From JADKAC01 sp964492065 (GTDB lineage: Bacteria; Bacteroidota; Bacteroidia; Chitinophagales; BACL12): DNA of 64,000 nucleotides. The stretch spans positions 62,001 through 126,000 of the forward strand of contig CAZBHH010000002.1 in NCBI GenBank assembly GCA_964492065.1, given 5' to 3'. The position numbers and the translations under genes are program-made. Position 1 is the stretch's first letter, and each line of letters begins with the position of its first letter. The notes under the pieces are model-generated. The model had not been told where the DNA came from. It saw nothing but the letters and a program-made list of their open reading frames with translations, and searched no databases. This document shows, one piece after another, positions 7,615 through 16,718 of this stretch.

Positions 7615-9816
7615 TTACCTGATCAACACAAAGGTGCCGTTAATAGATTGCACCGCCTCGTCGAATGATTTCTTTGCACGGGCAATTACCACATACGACC
7701 CCACTTCTGCATCAGTGCCATCGGGCATTTTGCCGTTCCACCCATTTGAACCATCCGCTGTGTTGGGCGCCGTATTTTCAAACATCAGCTCACCCCAACG
7801 GTTGTATATGGCGTAATACTCCAGGTCTCCACTGCCGCTAACAGCCGGGTAATAGTAATCGTTAACCCCGTCGCCATTTGGCGTAAATGCGTTCGGCAGC
7901 AACACCTTCAGCTCACCGATTACATGCACAATAACCGTATCCGAATTCACGCACCCGAATTCATCTGTAACAGTAACCGTATAAATTAGTGTATCCTGTG
8001 GCTGGGCGACCGGATTTTGAATATCTGTATCACTTAAACCATCGGGAGGAAACCAATTGAAAATGATGCCTCCCGTAGTAACGTCTAACTGCGTAGTTTC
8101 ACCGAGAAAAACATCTATCGTATATGGATTGGCCGTTGCAATCACCTCGGGTAAATAATTTACCGTTACGCTTACCTCATCCGTATTCACACAGCCGTTT
8201 GCATCTGTTCCGGTAACCGTATAGGTAGTCGCATCGTCCACGGTGCAAATCGGGTTGGCAATATTCGGATCGCTCAGCCCTTCTTCCGGGCTCCAGACAT
8301 AACTCACGCCACCGGTTGCCTCCAGAGTCACCTGCCCATCGACACAAATTGCTTCATCGGCGCCGGCATCTATATTGGGCAATGGGTTTACCGTAATTAA
8401 TACTGACGAATATGCAGGGCAGCCTAAAGTATCGTAGGTAGTGAGAGTATAGGCTGTAGTAGTGGTCGGCGAAGCTACGGGGTTGGAAATATTTGGATCG
8501 CTTAATCCGAGAGCCGGAGACCATAAATAAATATCCTGAGCCGGGCCGCCATCGCCGTTCAGCGTGGTGGATGAGCCGATGCATATCGCTTCGTCTTCTC
8601 CGGCGTCCGAATATTCGTCATTGTCCACATAAATAGTGATATTTAATTCCGCATCACCGCAAATGCCCCCAACGCCCACTGCAGTAAACGTAGTGGTGGT
8701 ATCTACGGTAGCAATCACCAGGGTACCCGTATCCATATTGAGCGGGTCAGAGGGCGTCCATGTCCATAAGTAGTCTTCAGCGCCTACAATATCTAAAGTA
8801 ACCGAATCGCCCGGATTACAAGTGACATAGGTTCCTCCGCTGGGCACCGGCACATCGTTGGCAGTCAGGTTATAGGTTACGGTGGCTTCCAGCGCTTCTT
8901 CCAGGTCAGAAACATTTAATATATAAGCAAAGGCGACGCATTTACATTCACCCGGATTGATTACCGGAATATAAAAAGATATAGAAGTGGCAATATCCCC
9001 TACTTCTGATCCGCTGGAAGAATAGCCGCCGGTGCCTTCCCAGACGTCTTCCGGTGTGCCGGCATCCGTAGCAAAATTCCCATAACTCACCCGAGCCATT
9101 GTATCGCGGGCGCCCAACCCCAAGAAACAGCCGTATGTAAGTCCTTCGGAAGTTACTAATGCCTGATCATCCGCAGGTGGCTGATATACGATTTCGTTGT
9201 CAGTTGTAAAATCCCCTGACCAGGGCTGGTCATTATCGGGATCTACATTGCGCATATAATAAACGTCTTCCAATGCTTCATCGCCATCATTACACAACAA
9301 AATACGGGTAACAAAATACAGTTTGTCTTCCGGTAAAGTAGTAATCTGGGTAATGCTTAAATCTTCAGAGGCTATACTTCCCTCCCAGGTACCGGTTAAA
9401 ACGCCATCCGCATAGGTATATTCTCCGACATCACCCGGTATATCGTCGGGAAAACAAGTTTGATTTGTATTGGTCCAAGTCGTAGGTCCGATTTGTATCT
9501 GCCAGCCTTCCACCGGTGTTCCCGGAACGAAGTAATCGCCGCAGTAATCCGGTGACCCGGAATCCCATCCATCGCTTTCCCAGTCGGCTACAAACCCCAA
9601 TCCGGTTAAGCCCGGATTTGGATGAAAATCATCCGCGGCGGGCGGTAAACTACCCGATCCGAAAGCGCCGCACTGATTAATGCCGACCTCAACGAATTCC
9701 CCCTTGAGAAATAAATTTGCCCCAACTATCTGGCTGTAGCTTACAGAAATGCCAAACAGCATTAACCCAAACAAGGCGGGTGTCTTATAAATTATGCCCG
9801 ACCTCATATTATTCAT
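7615..9816 (-). CDS. Large secreted protein with PKD-like repeats and gliding motility-associated C-terminal domain (paralog 2)
   Basis: A 733-residue protein with signal peptide (TPALFGLMLFGISVSYSQ), the shared cysteine-containing N-domain (CGDYFVPGTPVEGW, YYMRNVDPDNDQ), about four PKD/Ig-like repeats marked by DAGxDxxICxGxxTLxxxGG and LSDPNI.NPVA, and from about residue 638 the C-terminal sorting domain (LLPNAFTPNGDGVNDYYY... ending GTFVLIR). T9SS type B cargo, likely surface anchored or released; function unknown, adhesion suspected. Starts at ATG 9816 or 9807. Its 5' end overlaps the stop of the upstream small secreted gene (9809) by 8 bases, so the two are probably co-translated. Confidence 0.87.
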   Translation of the reverse strand: MNNMRSGIIYKTPALFGLMLFGISVSYSQIVGANLFLKGEFVEVGINQCGAFGSGSLPPAADDFHPNPGLTGLGFVADWESDGWDSGSPDYCGDYFVPGTPVEGWQIQIGPTTWTNTNQTCFPDDIPGDVGEYTYADGVLTGTWEGSIASEDLSITQITTLPEDKLYFVTRILLCNDGDEALEDVYYMRNVDPDNDQPWSGDFTTDNEIVYQPPADDQALVTSEGLTYGCFLGLGARDTMARVSYGNFATDAGTPEDVWEGTGGYSSSGSEVGDIATSISFYIPVINPGECKCVAFAYILNVSDLEEALEATVTYNLTANDVPVPSGGTYVTCNPGDSVTLDIVGAEDYLWTWTPSDPLNMDTGTLVIATVDTTTTFTAVGVGGICGDAELNITIYVDNDEYSDAGEDEAICIGSSTTLNGDGGPAQDIYLWSPALGLSDPNISNPVASPTTTTAYTLTTYDTLGCPAYSSVLITVNPLPNIDAGADEAICVDGQVTLEATGGVSYVWSPEEGLSDPNIANPICTVDDATTYTVTGTDANGCVNTDEVSVTVNYLPEVIATANPYTIDVFLGETTQLDVTTGGIIFNWFPPDGLSDTDIQNPVAQPQDTLIYTVTVTDEFGCVNSDTVIVHVIGELKVLLPNAFTPNGDGVNDYYYPAVSGSGDLEYYAIYNRWGELMFENTAPNTADGSNGWNGKMPDGTDAEVGSYVVIARAKKSFDEAVQSINGTFVLIR
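7618..8620 (-). repeat. Repeat-plus-CTD segment duplicated at 10368-11368 (copy A)
   Basis: This stretch, encoding the last 335 or so residues of the 733-residue protein, matches the end of the 745-residue protein at 10368-11368 at about 90 percent amino-acid identity. The DNA carries many synonymous third-base differences, so the copies are not recent. Similarity falls sharply upstream of the EYS motif near 8620. Confidence 0.8.
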
Positions 9817-10195
9817 TAAATTTATTGAATGCGCCTAAATATCTCGTTGAAACACTTACAAAATAACTATTCCATTTAACAATATCCCAACCGGGAGTAG
9901 GTGCGTATTCCAGCATCAAGTGCACGGTTGCCGTTTGGGTAGCCCAGTCAACGGTGGCATTAACCAGATTATCCGTCATGCTTCTGAAAAAGCGAGTGGC
10001 AGCATCTGCATCCTTAAAGCCCATTTTTGAGATGTCAACGTCGTAAAACGGCGACAATTCCACATCGCCCGGAATGGTCAACACCATATTGGCATCAAAT
10101 GCAGCCTTAGGATGAACGCTCTGCGCCTTAGCGGAAGAAAGGGTTAATACGAGTACACACGATACTAACACGGTGAAGAGGAAACATTTTTTCAT
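9809..10195 (-). CDS. Small secreted protein of unknown function between two CHU_C-domain paralogs
   Basis: A 128-residue protein, signal peptide MKKCFLFTVLVSCVLVLTLSSAKAQ, mature part of about 103 residues (DANMVLTIPGDVELSPFYDVDISKMG...). I do not recognise a named family; the mature part looks like a compact alpha/beta domain with the phrase TRFFRSMTDNLVNATVDW. I use the ATG at 10195 since a longer frame from 10258 would put 21 extra residues before a clear signal peptide. Its stop overlaps the start of the 733-residue gene, so it likely belongs to the same transcript and may work with that exported protein in the periplasm or outside. No T9SS domain is present, so periplasmic location is the simplest guess. 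Confidence 0.75.
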   Translation of the reverse strand: MKKCFLFTVLVSCVLVLTLSSAKAQSVHPKAAFDANMVLTIPGDVELSPFYDVDISKMGFKDADAATRFFRSMTDNLVNATVDWATQTATVHLMLEYAPTPGWDIVKWNSYFVSVSTRYLGAFNKFNE

Positions 10196-10364
10196 AATTG
10201 CTTTTTGAGATGAATTAAAAATCAGTTTAAAATTACCACTAAACTGAATTTTTAACAAATAACCTGTTGTGAGTAAATATCGAGGTATTTTAATTTGACA
10301 ATACCTTGATTTTGCAGGCCTTTTCAGCGCTGAACATCATGTATTTCAGTATGCAGGGCAGCGG

Positions 10365-12602
10365 TCACCGGATTAGCACGAAGGTGCCGTTTACGGTTTG
10401 CACCGCTTCTTCCAAGGATTTTCTCGCCCGTGCAATAACTACATAGGAGCCCACTTCTGCATCGACACCGCCAGGTGACTTGCCATTCCATCCATTGGAC
10501 CCGTCGGCGGTATTTGGCGCCGTATTTTCGAACATCAATTCTCCCCAGCGGTTGTAAATGGCGTAGTACTCCAGGTCGCCACTTCCGCTTACGGCCGGGT
10601 AATAGTAATCGTTAATCCCGTCGCCGTTAGGTGTAAAGGCGTTCGGCAAAAGCACTTTCAGCTCGCCGATTACAAATACGATAACGGTATCCGTATTAAC
10701 GCAGCCGTATTCATCGGTTACCGTAACAGTATATACCAGTGTGTCCTGCGGTTGGGCTACCGGATTTTGAATATCCGTATCGCTCAGGCCATCCGGCGGG
10801 AACCAACTGAAATCAACTCCGCCCGTAACCACATCCAATTGCGAGGTCTCTCCGAGAAATACATCTATGGTATAGGGGTTAGCCGTTGCAATAACTTCCG
10901 GTAAATAATTTACGGTAACCGTCATCTCATCGGTATTTACACACCCGTTGGCATCTGTTCCCGTAACAGTATAGGTCGTCTCTTCATCTACGGTACATAC
11001 CGGGTTGGCGATATTCGGGTCGCTCAAACCTACATCCGGGCTCCAGACATAACTCACTCCCCCCGTAGCTTCGAGCGTTACCTGTCCATCTACGCAAATT
11101 GCCTCATCAACCCCCGCATCAATATTCGGCAATGGGTTCACAGTAATTAGTACCGAGGAAAAAGCGGGGCATCCAAGCGTATCGTATGTCGTAAGCGTAT
11201 AGGCCGTAGTGGCGGTAGGCGAAGCAACCGGATTGGCAATATTGGGGTCGCTTAACCCCAACGCAGGTGACCATAGATACACGTCCTGTGCCGGACCGCC
11301 ATCGCCATTCAGCGTAGTAGAAGAACCGATACAGATTGCCGCATCCTCTCCGGAATTGGAATACTCATCTTCATCCACAATTAATGTGAAGGTGGCTGTG
11401 ATATCACCGCAATCGCCGCCTGAACCGGTGACAGTATAGGTAGTGGTAACTTCTGGCGTTGCAATTATGGAATCTCCTTCTGTAGCGTTGAGGTAAGTAT
11501 CGGGCGACCATGTCCAGGTAATTCCCGGGTCGCCATTTGCCTCCAGGATAACGGTATCGCCTACATCGCAAACGGCATATTGTCCCGAGGCAGAGATGCT
11601 CACGCCGTTGGCAGTCAGCCCAACGCCACCCGATAGTGTAGCTTCCAATGCATCCAACAGGTCGGACGGATCCAGCACATGTGCAAAATTGATAGTAGTG
11701 CATTCACCGGCGGGAATATCCACCTTAAAGGTAATCTGCACAGCACAATCGCAATAAGTGCTTCCTGAAATACTGTATCCACCGCTTCCCGACCAGGCCT
11801 GAGAGGGGGTAGAGGGCGAAATAAAGAAATTGCCGTAACTCACCCTTGCCCTGTCGTCGATGGCGCCTATCCCCAAAAAACAATCACAGGTGCCGCCATC
11901 CGCCGTAACCAGCGCTGTATCATCAGATGGGTAATTATAAACGATATCGTTGGTGGTAAAAAAGTCACCGCAATTATCCACATCCTGATCAGGGTCCACA
12001 TTCCTGGTGTAATACACTTCGGTGAGATCGGTGTCTCCGGTATTGCACAACTCCACCGAGGTGAGGAAAAACAATGCGCCGTTTGGGAAAGATGTCGTCT
12101 GCGTTATGGATAGATTAATCCCCGTTTCATCGAGTTCTCCTTCCCAAACCGCCATCTGAATACCGGCATCGTCCACATAACCTGTTATCGAACCCTCAAT
12201 ATCGCCACCGCCCATACCCGTGGTACCATAGTCGGAACAAGGCACATAGTGGTTTTCCCATACATCGCCATCCCACTCAATAGCCCAACCCTCTTCCGGA
12301 CTTCCGGGCGTGAAATAGTCCCCGCAAAAATCCGGTTCCCCGGCGCCGGTGGATGCATCCCATCCGTCTTTTTCGTGGTCGGCAATAAATCCCAAGCCAT
12401 TGGCATTAATGCCGTGATATTCGCCAAACGGGCCTTCCGGCGGGATTTCGCTGCTGCCATATACCCCGCATTCAGAAATTCCGAGTTCTATAAAACAGCC
12501 TTGCAAAAAGACATCGTCACCCACCAACTGTGCATTACTTTCCTGCCCAATTATACTGACGGTAAGGAGAACCAGTATTAACGCTCTGTAAAAACGAGTC
12601 AT
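10365..12602 (-). CDS. Large secreted protein with PKD-like repeats and gliding motility-associated C-terminal domain (paralog 3)
   Basis: A 745-residue protein built like the neighbour at 7615-9816: signal peptide (MTRFYRALILVLLTVSIIGQ), shared N-domain with paired cysteines (CGDYFTPGSPEEGW, YYTRNVDPDQD, TYCDCAVQITF), PKD/Ig-like repeats, and the type B sorting domain (LLPNAFTPNGDGINDYYY ... GTFVLIR). The final 335 or so residues are about 90 percent identical to paralog 2, but the N-domain only about 40 to 45 percent by eye. The N-domain carries extra insertions (CSDYGTTGMGGGDIEGS). T9SS cargo; probable surface structural or adhesive role. No convincing promoter box was found in the region upstream (12603-12750). 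Confidence 0.87.
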   Translation of the reverse strand: MTRFYRALILVLLTVSIIGQESNAQLVGDDVFLQGCFIELGISECGVYGSSEIPPEGPFGEYHGINANGLGFIADHEKDGWDASTGAGEPDFCGDYFTPGSPEEGWAIEWDGDVWENHYVPCSDYGTTGMGGGDIEGSITGYVDDAGIQMAVWEGELDETGINLSITQTTSFPNGALFFLTSVELCNTGDTDLTEVYYTRNVDPDQDVDNCGDFFTTNDIVYNYPSDDTALVTADGGTCDCFLGIGAIDDRARVSYGNFFISPSTPSQAWSGSGGYSISGSTYCDCAVQITFKVDIPAGECTTINFAHVLDPSDLLDALEATLSGGVGLTANGVSISASGQYAVCDVGDTVILEANGDPGITWTWSPDTYLNATEGDSIIATPEVTTTYTVTGSGGDCGDITATFTLIVDEDEYSNSGEDAAICIGSSTTLNGDGGPAQDVYLWSPALGLSDPNIANPVASPTATTAYTLTTYDTLGCPAFSSVLITVNPLPNIDAGVDEAICVDGQVTLEATGGVSYVWSPDVGLSDPNIANPVCTVDEETTYTVTGTDANGCVNTDEMTVTVNYLPEVIATANPYTIDVFLGETSQLDVVTGGVDFSWFPPDGLSDTDIQNPVAQPQDTLVYTVTVTDEYGCVNTDTVIVFVIGELKVLLPNAFTPNGDGINDYYYPAVSGSGDLEYYAIYNRWGELMFENTAPNTADGSNGWNGKSPGGVDAEVGSYVVIARARKSLEEAVQTVNGTFVLIR
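10368..11368 (-). repeat. Repeat-plus-CTD segment duplicated at 7618-8620 (copy B)
   Basis: Second copy of the segment described at 7618-8620. The protein matches at about 90 percent, while the DNA differs at many third codon positions. Confidence 0.8.
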
Positions 12603-12810
12603 AGTCTTGTATTTATTATTAATACTTCACTAAGTTCCGAAATTTTGGCATAACTAAAAAAGAAGTTGTACAAAATGACGCAACTCAGGTAAACTTTAAA
12701 ACAGACAGTCTTCTTAATGTTCGCATCTGTAACACCTTAAATTGAACGTAACACGTTAAACGGGTGCCTGCCGGTTTTTCTTCCGGTTAAAAGTAACGTT
12801 TTTGTAATTG

Positions 12811-12841
12811 TTGCCATGAAAAATAGTTTTGTACAAACCCG
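12811..12841 (+). promoter_or_regulatory. Promoter of the SMUG2-type gene
   Basis: TTG (12811-12813), 20-base spacer, TAGTTTTG (12834-12841): both Bacteroidota promoter elements at ideal spacing. It implies a 5' leader of about 70 to 75 bases before the ATG at 12921. The rest of the gap 12603-12810 holds only a short inverted repeat AACGT-AAC-ACGTT (12745-12757). Confidence 0.65.
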
Positions 12842-12920
12842 GACAATAAAATACTGTTGTAAAAAAGCATGTTTCAGTAAAAAAATCGATGTGATTACAT
12901 ACTTCTAATTTCAATTGCGC

Positions 12921-13613
12921 ATGACAAAAAATTTTGGCGAACAAGTGGTAGGCTTCAATCGCCGGTTGCATTACACCGGGCAACTTCCAATGGGTTTCCG
13001 GGTAATAAATCCCTATCGGGACAATCCGGAGACGATGGATGTAATGCGCCGGTTTTACGATAAATTCTACAGCGACAACGAGAAGAGAAAGTTTATTATC
13101 GGCATTAATCCGAGCCGCCACGGCGCCGGAGTAACGGGTGTTCCATTTACAGACACCAAACGTTTGGAAAGCGTTTGCGGCATTGCGATGCAATCGGCGC
13201 ACACTCACGAAGTTTCATCTGTCTTCCTCTACGATGTGATAGCCGGATTTGGCGGTGCAAAGCACTTTTACAGCCAATTTTATATCAACTCGCCGTTTCC
13301 GCTGGCAATCGTGCGGCAATCCAAAGGAGGCAACTGGCTGAACGCAAATTACTACGACGAACCCGTACTGTTCCAAGCCGTGAAACCCTTTATGATTCAA
13401 TCATTAAAAAAACAAATCCGCTTTGGGTTAGATGGCAAAGAGGCAATTGTCCTCGGTAAAAGAAATCAGCATTACATCGATCAATTAAACACAGAACTGC
13501 AATTATTTGACAGGCTGATACCTTTGGAGCATCCCCGGTTTATACAGCAGTACAAATCGAGGGAAAAACAACGCTATATTGACAAATATTTAGAGGCGTT
13601 ACTGGGGAGTTAA
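12921..13613 (+). CDS. SMUG2-type uracil-DNA glycosylase family protein
   Basis: A 230-residue protein of the uracil-DNA glycosylase superfamily. The nucleotide-binding motif GINPSRHGAGVTGVPFTD lies near residue 60 and the C-terminal motif LEHPRFIQQYK matches the second catalytic loop of the SMUG2-like group common in Bacteroidota. Predicted role: base-excision repair, removing uracil or related damaged bases from DNA in the cytosol. I choose ATG 12921 (MTKNFGEQVVGF); an in-frame TTG two codons upstream is less likely. A good promoter lies at 12811-12841. Family assignment is from motif recall, substrate is inferred. Confidence 0.82.
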   Translation: MTKNFGEQVVGFNRRLHYTGQLPMGFRVINPYRDNPETMDVMRRFYDKFYSDNEKRKFIIGINPSRHGAGVTGVPFTDTKRLESVCGIAMQSAHTHEVSSVFLYDVIAGFGGAKHFYSQFYINSPFPLAIVRQSKGGNWLNANYYDEPVLFQAVKPFMIQSLKKQIRFGLDGKEAIVLGKRNQHYIDQLNTELQLFDRLIPLEHPRFIQQYKSREKQRYIDKYLEALLGS

Positions 13614-13677
13614 TACTTTGGACACCATTGGAAACAGGTGTTTACAACAAGCTCCTGCATCCGATGCATCTTCTCGC

Positions 13678-13685
13678 TACTTTTG
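13678..13685 (+). promoter_or_regulatory. -7 box directly before the SulP start
   Basis: TACTTTTG, a perfect TAnnTTTG element, eight bases before ATG 13694. It lies inside any longer N-terminal version of the SulP gene and so supports the short start. Confidence 0.5.
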
Positions 13686-13693
13686 ATCCCGCC

Positions 13694-15340
13694 ATGTTTA
13701 TCCCGAAATTATTTATTACCCTGAAAACGTATAGCAGGGAGCAGTTTTACAAAGACCTGATTGCGGGTCTTATTGTTGGTATAGTCGCACTCCCGTTGTG
13801 CATAGCATTAGCCATAGCTTCCGGTGTCTCCCCCGAGAAGGGTTTAATAACCGGTATCATCGGCGGTTTTTTGATTTCATTTCTCGGCGGCAGCCGGGTG
13901 CAGATCGGCGGCCCGACGGGTGCGTTCATCGTTATCGTATATGGTATTGTTCAGGAATTTGGAATACAGGGTCTGATTTACTCCACCTTTCTTGCCGGTA
14001 TCATATTGGTGCTCATGGGGCTTGCCCGTATGGGTTCCATAATAAAATTTATTCCGCACCCGCTGATTGTCGGATTCACGAGCGGAATTGCACTCATCAT
14101 ATTGAGTTCACAGGTAAAAGATTTTTTCGGCCTTGCCATGGATGATGTTCCCGCTGATTTTGTAGAAAAGTGGCGTGCGTATTTTTTCAGTTTCGGCACC
14201 ATTAATCTTAATGCTGTAGCAATTGCAGTCGGCACTATCATTATTGCATTACTCATTCCGAAAATTTCGCATAAAATTCCGGGGTCGTTAGTGGCAATTG
14301 TCGTTGCCACTGCGGGTGTGCATCTGTTGCATCTCGATGTGGAAACCATAGGCAGCAAGTTCGGCAACATTTCCTCCGCATTTCCGGCACCTCATTTTAC
14401 ATTCATCGACTTTGCCACATTGCAACAACTCATCGGGCCTGCATTTACCATTGCCCTGTTAGGCGGTATTGAATCGCTTCTTTCGGCAGTGGTATCCGAT
14501 GGCATGATCGGCGGCAGCCATAAATCCAATATCGAACTCGTCGGCCAGGGCATTGCCAATATGACATCTGCGATCTTCGGCGGCATACCCGCAACCGGGG
14601 CGATTGCCCGCACAGCCACCAATGTAAAAAACGGCGGCAGAACACCGGTGGCGGGCATTGTCCATTCCATCACCTTACTTCTCATCATGCTCGTCTTTGG
14701 GAAATGGGCTACACTGATACCGCTCTCCTGCCTTGCGGGCATCTTGGTGATCGTAGCTTATAACATGAGCGAATGGCGCTCTTTTATCTCGGTTTTCCGC
14801 ACATCAAAAAGCGATGCAGCCGTATTGCTCAGCACCTTCGCATTAACAATATTCGTCGATTTAACCGTGGCTATTGAAATCGGAATGGTACTCGCCGTAT
14901 TTTTATTTATGCGCAGAATGACACAGATAACAAATATCCATATCATTACCGATGAAGTAACGGAATCATTCGATGAAAAAGCTATCAGCCTTTACGAGGT
15001 GCCGAAAGGCATCGAAGTGTTTGAAATTACCGGTCCGATGTTTTTCGGCGCCGCCTACAAATTCAAAGAAAAGATGAAAATCTTGGAAAAGCCGCCCAGG
15101 GTATTAATTATACGCATGCGCCTAGTACCCGTTATAGATGCAACCGGGTTACACACATTAAAGGAAGTATTCCGCCAGGCAAGGCAGCAAGGCACTAAGC
15201 TCATACTGTCCGGTGTACAGCCGGGACTTTACAAAGAACTCCAAAAATCAAGATTAGTCTTCCAGGTGGGCAAGGCAAATATTTGCAATAATATAGATGA
15301 AGCGCTGGAACGAGCTGCCATCCTGTTGAACGAGCCTTAA
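13694..15340 (+). CDS. SulP family inorganic anion transporter with STAS domain
   Basis: A 548-residue inner-membrane transporter of the SLC26/SulP family, likely carrying sulfate, bicarbonate or another anion. The N-terminal SulP region starts with the signature DLIAGLIVGIVALPLCIALAIASG, then QIGGPTGAF (substrate-site glycines), and many hydrophobic segments follow up to about residue 405. A cytosolic STAS domain occupies the C-terminus (EVFEITGPMFFGAAYKF... PVIDATGLHTLKE). The frame is open upstream to a TTG at 13628, but the ATG at 13694 follows a TACTTTTG promoter box and begins just before the conserved core. Which anion is carried cannot be told; a NaHCO3-uptake role (BicA-like) is possible. 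Confidence 0.88.
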   Translation: MFIPKLFITLKTYSREQFYKDLIAGLIVGIVALPLCIALAIASGVSPEKGLITGIIGGFLISFLGGSRVQIGGPTGAFIVIVYGIVQEFGIQGLIYSTFLAGIILVLMGLARMGSIIKFIPHPLIVGFTSGIALIILSSQVKDFFGLAMDDVPADFVEKWRAYFFSFGTINLNAVAIAVGTIIIALLIPKISHKIPGSLVAIVVATAGVHLLHLDVETIGSKFGNISSAFPAPHFTFIDFATLQQLIGPAFTIALLGGIESLLSAVVSDGMIGGSHKSNIELVGQGIANMTSAIFGGIPATGAIARTATNVKNGGRTPVAGIVHSITLLLIMLVFGKWATLIPLSCLAGILVIVAYNMSEWRSFISVFRTSKSDAAVLLSTFALTIFVDLTVAIEIGMVLAVFLFMRRMTQITNIHIITDEVTESFDEKAISLYEVPKGIEVFEITGPMFFGAAYKFKEKMKILEKPPRVLIIRMRLVPVIDATGLHTLKEVFRQARQQGTKLILSGVQPGLYKELQKSRLVFQVGKANICNNIDEALERAAILLNEP

Positions 15341-15383
15341 TCATTTAAAAACACGGATTTCAAATTTAGGATACATACCAGGC

Positions 15384-15407
15384 AATGCCGTCTTATGGCA
15401 TTTTTTT
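15384..15407 (+). terminator. Intrinsic terminator after the SulP gene
   Basis: Stem AATGCC / GGCATT with a 7-base loop, followed by seven T (15401-15407), 44 bases after the SulP stop. Confidence 0.7.
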
Positions 15408-15556
15408 AGGATATAAATATTGTTAAGAAGGCCAAAAAGGCTGCAAATGAACCGGGCCAATCGGAATTCATAAGGGGACATACCGGAAACTGCCAAAACA
15501 CTAAAGCCATCAAATGCCGCAAGCCGTGCGGGAGATAATAAAAAAATATCTTTACC

Positions 15557-15564
15557 TATCTTTG
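15557..15564 (+). promoter_or_regulatory. -7 box of the pnt operon
   Basis: TATCTTTG, a perfect -7 element, 20 bases before the first pnt start codon. No TTG at the expected distance. Confidence 0.55.
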
Positions 15565-15584
15565 CCACACCAAAAAAAAACTGC

Positions 15585-16718
15585 ATGATTATAGGAATCC
15601 TGGGAGAAGGTTCAAGCGACAATCGGGTTGCGGCAACACCGGAACATATCCCACAGCTACTCAACCTTAAAGCAGAAAAAATTCTCGTCGAAACAGGAGC
15701 AGGCATACGGGCGAGTTTCCCGGATTCGGAATACACGTCGAAAGGCGCTGAAGTAACCGACAGACAAAGTGTTATCGGCAAGGCCGGTTTGATACTTTGT
15801 ATAAATCCTATTCCCGCTGCAGATTTAGGCAAATTAAACGGGAAGGTGCTCATCGGGGGATTTAACCCGCTGGTGAATACCGCATTTGTTCAGGAGTGTT
15901 TGACGGCAGGGGTAAGCACCTTCAGCCTGGATGTGATCCCCCGCACCACACGAGCGCAGGCAATGGATATACTTTCGAGTATGGCAACGGTATCGGGATA
16001 TAAAGCGGTGCTGTTGGCAGCCACACATCTGCCGAAATTCTTCCCGATGTTCATGACCGCTGCCGGTACAATAACTCCGGCAAAAGTATTAGTGCTCGGC
16101 GCAGGAGTGGCGGGATTACAAGCTATTTCTACGGCGAAGCGTCTCGGCGCCGTGGTAGAAGCTTCCGATGTGCGTCAGGCAGCCAGAGAAGAAGTGCTCT
16201 CTCTCGGCGCCAAATTTGTGGAAGTGGAAGGCGCTACGGAGGATAAAAGTGCCGGCGGATATGCAGTGGAACAGACCGAAGCATTTTTAAAGCGCCAGCA
16301 GGAAACGGTACAGGAACATGCCGCCAAATCCGATGTGATTATTTGCACAGCGCAGATTCCGGGCCGAAAAGCTCCGGTATTAATACAGGCTGAAACTGTG
16401 GAGAAAATGAAACCCGGTTCCGTCATTGTGGATCTGGCCGCATCGACAGGCGGTAATTGCGCCCTGACGGAAAACGAAAAGACCATTCAGAAAAACGGCG
16501 TTACCATCATCGGCGATTCGGGATTAGCTTCCACCATGCCGTATGATGCCTCCAAAATGTTTGGCAAAAACATCATAAACTTCCTGAAGATACTCATCGA
16601 TAAGGATGGAAATATAAACCTCAACTGGGAGGATGATTTAATAACAGGCACCTGTATTGCACATCAGCAGGAAATTAAAAATGAACGTGTCAGAAAATCC
16701 ATAACCATACATGTATAA
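15585..16718 (+). CDS. pntA: NAD(P) transhydrogenase alpha subunit, NAD-binding part (PntAA type)
   Basis: A 377-residue soluble part (domain I) of the proton-translocating transhydrogenase, which reduces NADP+ with NADH using the proton gradient. Motifs: N-terminal alanine dehydrogenase-like start (MIIGILGEGSSDNRVAATPEH), the Rossmann motif VLGAGVAGLQAISTAKRLGAVVEASDVR, and SVIVDLAASTGGNCALTE. The alpha chain is split into two genes here, as in Rhodospirillum-type enzymes: this one lacks the membrane part, which follows with an 8-base overlap. With pntAB and pntB it forms a three-gene operon with a -7 box at 15557-15564. Confidence 0.95.
   Translation: MIIGILGEGSSDNRVAATPEHIPQLLNLKAEKILVETGAGIRASFPDSEYTSKGAEVTDRQSVIGKAGLILCINPIPAADLGKLNGKVLIGGFNPLVNTAFVQECLTAGVSTFSLDVIPRTTRAQAMDILSSMATVSGYKAVLLAATHLPKFFPMFMTAAGTITPAKVLVLGAGVAGLQAISTAKRLGAVVEASDVRQAAREEVLSLGAKFVEVEGATEDKSAGGYAVEQTEAFLKRQQETVQEHAAKSDVIICTAQIPGRKAPVLIQAETVEKMKPGSVIVDLAASTGGNCALTENEKTIQKNGVTIIGDSGLASTMPYDASKMFGKNIINFLKILIDKDGNINLNWEDDLITGTCIAHQQEIKNERVRKSITIHV

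Noticed and set aside
7618..11368. Recent gene conversion between paralogs 2 and 3
   Set aside because: The protein similarity is high, but synonymous positions differ often, so the DNA copies have been apart for a long time.
7615..12602. CRISPR-like or tandem DNA repeats
   Set aside because: The periodicity is from protein PKD-like repeats; no short direct DNA repeat with regular spacers is present.
12756..13208. 150-codon open frame on the minus strand
   Set aside because: Mostly antisense to the SMUG2-type gene, with no recognisable motif or signal.
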